A DNA stretch of 34,213 nt from Kiritimatiellia bacterium (GTDB lineage Bacteria; Verrucomicrobiota; Kiritimatiellia; RFP12; UBA1067): contig JAFRSR010000066.1 of assembly GCA_017427485.1 (NCBI GenBank), positions 1-34,213 of the forward strand, in the 5' to 3' direction. Numbering within the stretch: the stretch's first letter is position 1; each line of letters begins with the position of its first letter. This document shows positions 32,099 through 34,213 of the stretch, piece by piece. Under the pieces are notes generated by a model. That model was given only the letters and a program-made list of their open reading frames with translations, did not search any database and had not been told where the DNA came from. The position numbers and the translations under genes were made by a program.

Positions 32099-33550
32099 CT
32101 AAGCGCGGGTGTATGAACAGGAGATCGGGCGGCCGGAGGTGCCCAGCGAGGTGACGGGGCGCACGGCCACGATGAGCTGATTGCCCTTGGGGAGCTGCGC
32201 TTTCGGAACGAATAGCGTGGTGACGCCCCCGTTCGGTTCATGCCCGACGGGCAGGTTGCCTCCGGCGGCATAGACGCTCTTGCAAAGTTTGGGAGCGTCC
32301 GCCGCCACGGTGGCGGCATCACCGGCCGGAGCCGCGGCCGCAACTACCACGTCGTAACCGTACACGCGCGAGGCGGAATTGGCGTCCGCGAGGGGAATGT
32401 CGATCCGCAGCGCGGGCTTGCCCGGCTGTTCCGGACGATCCGGCGGCGGCGGCATGGAGCCCTCGGCAACGGTGAGTCTGGCGCCGTCGCGGAACTGCGG
32501 CTCGCCGATGTGCTTCTTCAACTCGTTCTGCGAGAGGGGATGCGGCTCGTACGCGCCGAGCGGCATGATCCAGTCCGCCCCCAGGCTGCCGCCAATGCCG
32601 AACTCGCGCCGCGAGATGACGAGCTGGTCGTCGTAGACACGCACGACATATCCCTGGCGTCCTGCGCCCAGCGCCTCCCCTCCCTCGAACTCGACCTTGT
32701 CGGCCCGCTTGGCGGAGCCGGTCGCCTTGCAGCCGCGCGGCTCGCAGGACGGGATCTGGATCATCGGGAACGACGTGTAGAAGTGGACGTTGTTCCAGTT
32801 CGCCGCGCTGTGGTGCCAGTGCCCGAAGAACCCGACGGCCTTCTTGAACGGGCGCAGCGCCTTGTTCGCCTTGGCGTGGTGGCGGACGTGGGAGAGGATG
32901 AAGAACGGGTCCTTGCCCTCCAGAAGCCCCCACTCCTTCGCGTGCGCCCGAAGGAATTTCGCGGTCTCCATCTCGTCCACCCCGTAGTGCCGGCCGATGA
33001 AGTGGTAGCCCTTCACGACCTTGTGCCACACGGGCGCGTACGGCTCGCCCCAGATGCGCTGCCAGTTGCCGGCCACGTCGGTGCCGATGACGCGCTTGGC
33101 GCGCTCGGCGGGGTCGGGGAAGGCCTTCGCCACGAAATCGCCGTACCCGGCGCCGTCCACGTCGTGGTTGCCGTTCACGAAGAGCTTCTCCACCACGTGC
33201 CCGTCCGGCGCGCGGTTGTTCGGAAACACCTTCCGCCAGGCCGCCGCGTGGAATTCCTGCTCGAGGATCTGGCCCCGGTGCGCCATGTCGCCGCAGTTCA
33301 TCACGGCGTCCACGTTCTGGTCGCGGAAGTACTTGAACGCGGCCACGAGGTACTTGTCGGGCCAGTGCTTGCCGCGCCCCTTGCCGTTGACGGACGTGCG
33401 CAGATGCGTGTCGCTGACCGCCCCGAACACGAGCCGGGGCGCCTTCGGCGGCGTCCAGCCGGGCGGCGCGGCGAAGATCCGTCCGCTTCCGGCGCACGCG
33501 CCGAACGCGGAGAAGAGGCCTTTCAGGAATCCAGCACGCGAGATGGCCAT
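32099..33550 (-). CDS. Exported calcineurin-like metallophosphoesterase
   Basis: A 483-residue protein with an N-terminal export signal (ISRAGFLKGLFSAFGACAGS). It resembles a Tat signal but lacks the second arginine. The metallophosphoesterase motifs are in order: Asp47 and His49 (SDTHL), Gly87-Asp88 (NCGDMAH), Asn128-His129-Asp130 (GNHD), SHVRHH and GHWHH. These bind two metals and cleave phosphoester bonds. After about residue 300 comes a region of beta character that may be an accessory domain. The substrate cannot be judged. AAGGAAAAAA precedes the ATG, and the gene starts 9 bp after panC, so it probably shares its transcript. Confidence 0.88.
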   Translation of the reverse strand: MAISRAGFLKGLFSAFGACAGSGRIFAAPPGWTPPKAPRLVFGAVSDTHLRTSVNGKGRGKHWPDKYLVAAFKYFRDQNVDAVMNCGDMAHRGQILEQEFHAAAWRKVFPNNRAPDGHVVEKLFVNGNHDVDGAGYGDFVAKAFPDPAERAKRVIGTDVAGNWQRIWGEPYAPVWHKVVKGYHFIGRHYGVDEMETAKFLRAHAKEWGLLEGKDPFFILSHVRHHAKANKALRPFKKAVGFFGHWHHSAANWNNVHFYTSFPMIQIPSCEPRGCKATGSAKRADKVEFEGGEALGAGRQGYVVRVYDDQLVISRREFGIGGSLGADWIMPLGAYEPHPLSQNELKKHIGEPQFRDGARLTVAEGSMPPPPDRPEQPGKPALRIDIPLADANSASRVYGYDVVVAAAAPAGDAATVAADAPKLCKSVYAAGGNLPVGHEPNGGVTTLFVPKAQLPKGNQLIVAVRPVTSLGTSGRPISCSYTRA

Positions 33551-33559
33551 TTTTTTCCT

Positions 33560-34213
33560 TTACATGAGGACGTTGTCGATGAGGCGGGTCTTGCCCGCGT
33601 AGGCGGCGAGCAGCACGGCCGTCCCCTTCGCGAGCGTCTTCACGGGCGCGAGCGTCACGGCGTCCACCGCCTCCACGTAGTCGGGACGGAGCCCCGCCTT
33701 TTCAAGGGCGGCCCACGCCTTCTTCTGGAGCGCCTTCCACGGACGCTCCCCCTTCGCCGCCTGCGCCTTGAGGTCCTGCAGCGTGCGGGAGAGCGCAAGC
33801 GCCTGCGCGCGCTCAGCGTCCGAGAGGTAGGCGTTGCGCGAGCTGCGCGCGAGGCCGGACGGCTCGCGCACGATCGGCGCCACGACGATCTCGAGATCGA
33901 AGTTCATGTCGCGCACCATGCGGCGGATGATCGTCGCCTGCTGGTAGTCCTTCTGGCCGAACACGGCGAAGTCCGGATGCGCGAGGTTGAAGAGCTTCGC
34001 AACCACGGTGCAGACGCCGCGGAAATGCCCCGGGCGCCGCGCGCCGCAGAGGGTTCCCGAGAGCGCGCCGTCCTCCACCACCCACACGCTGTGGTCGGAC
34101 GCGTACATGTTCGCGGGAGTTGGGAAGAAGATCGCCGTCGCGCCCGCCGCGCGGCACTTGGCGGCGTCCGCCTTGTGGTCGCGCGGATACTGCGCGTAGT
34201 CCTCCTTCGGACC
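33560..34213 (-). CDS. panC: Pantoate--beta-alanine ligase (C-terminal part; start is beyond the window)
   Basis: 217 residues of PanC, the ATP-dependent enzyme that joins pantoate and beta-alanine to make pantothenate. The frame is open to the window edge. It begins within GPKEDYAQYPRD, the loop after the ATP-binding HIGH-type region, which itself lies outside. The GHFRGVCTVVAKLFNL, FGQKDYQQATIIRRMV and SSRNAYLS motifs of the family are complete, followed by a normal C-terminal domain ending LIDNVLM. Only the N-terminal quarter is missing. It is followed after 9 bp by the metallophosphoesterase gene. Confidence 0.95.
   Translation of the reverse strand, partial: GPKEDYAQYPRDHKADAAKCRAAGATAIFFPTPANMYASDHSVWVVEDGALSGTLCGARRPGHFRGVCTVVAKLFNLAHPDFAVFGQKDYQQATIIRRMVRDMNFDLEIVVAPIVREPSGLARSSRNAYLSDAERAQALALSRTLQDLKAQAAKGERPWKALQKKAWAALEKAGLRPDYVEAVDAVTLAPVKTLAKGTAVLLAAYAGKTRLIDNVLM

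Noticed and set aside
32026..32343. A 105-residue frame on the minus strand crossing the phosphoesterase 3' end
   Set aside because: It overlaps the conserved gene in another frame, is Pro/Arg/Ser-rich and has no family resemblance.

Overview
The window is GC-rich (about 65% by eye) bacterial chromosome, gene-dense, with mostly gaps under 100 bp. It is full of secreted glycoside hydrolases of unusual architecture, including a DUF4838 protein fused to a GH39-like barrel and a GH89-type alpha-N-acetylglucosaminidase. It also has a tricorn-type protease, a TopA whose C-terminal zinc ribbons are replaced, and 7-bp repeat arrays. Together these suggest a member of the Planctomycetota-Verrucomicrobiota-Lentisphaerota-Kiritimatiellota group, most plausibly a gut or animal-associated Kiritimatiellota or Verrucomicrobiota. 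That assignment is an inference; no rRNA gene is present.

Layout. Bases 1-510 hold the 3' end of a beta-helix (GH28-like) gene. Bases 488-17013 are an unbroken minus-strand run: GH2, queF, a SIS-domain protein, GH20, GH89-like, a hypothetical, a Gfo/Idh/MocA oxidoreductase, a tricorn protease and DUF4838-GH39-like. Several of these genes are joined by 1-4 nt stop/start overlaps. Bases 17149-20777 are a plus-strand run: a NifU-like scaffold, UPF0371 (DUF1846) and a MalG-type ABC permease with a giant extracytoplasmic insertion. Bases 20781-23155 are minus strand: a three-gene DUF3990/small protein/DUF3791 cassette, rph, a methylguanine methyltransferase and tRNA-Val(GAC). comM and comEC follow on plus (23369-26512), then xerC and topA on minus. 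A UDP-glucuronate decarboxylase is at 30215-31192 (plus). After it come a lower-GC membrane protein of unknown function, a metallophosphoesterase and the 3' part of panC on minus.

How it fits together. The minus-strand run looks like a polysaccharide or glycoprotein utilisation locus. GH89, GH20 and GH39-like enzymes are the classes that attack hexosamine- and uronic-acid-containing glycans. GH2 and the SIS and Gfo/Idh/MocA proteins could finish the sugars, and the tricorn protease could finish peptides. The rest is mainly housekeeping: Fe-S assembly, RNA maturation, DNA repair, DNA uptake, chromosome dimer resolution, supercoiling, nucleotide sugar and pantothenate synthesis.

Most notable: (i) heptamer arrays and paired hairpin elements, several of them inserted in frame inside genes; (ii) an ADP-ribosyltransferase-like three-gene cassette with near-identical translational-coupling junctions; (iii) a repeated new C-terminal module in TopA; (iv) an AT-rich regulatory island with 11-bp direct repeats between tRNA-Val and comM.
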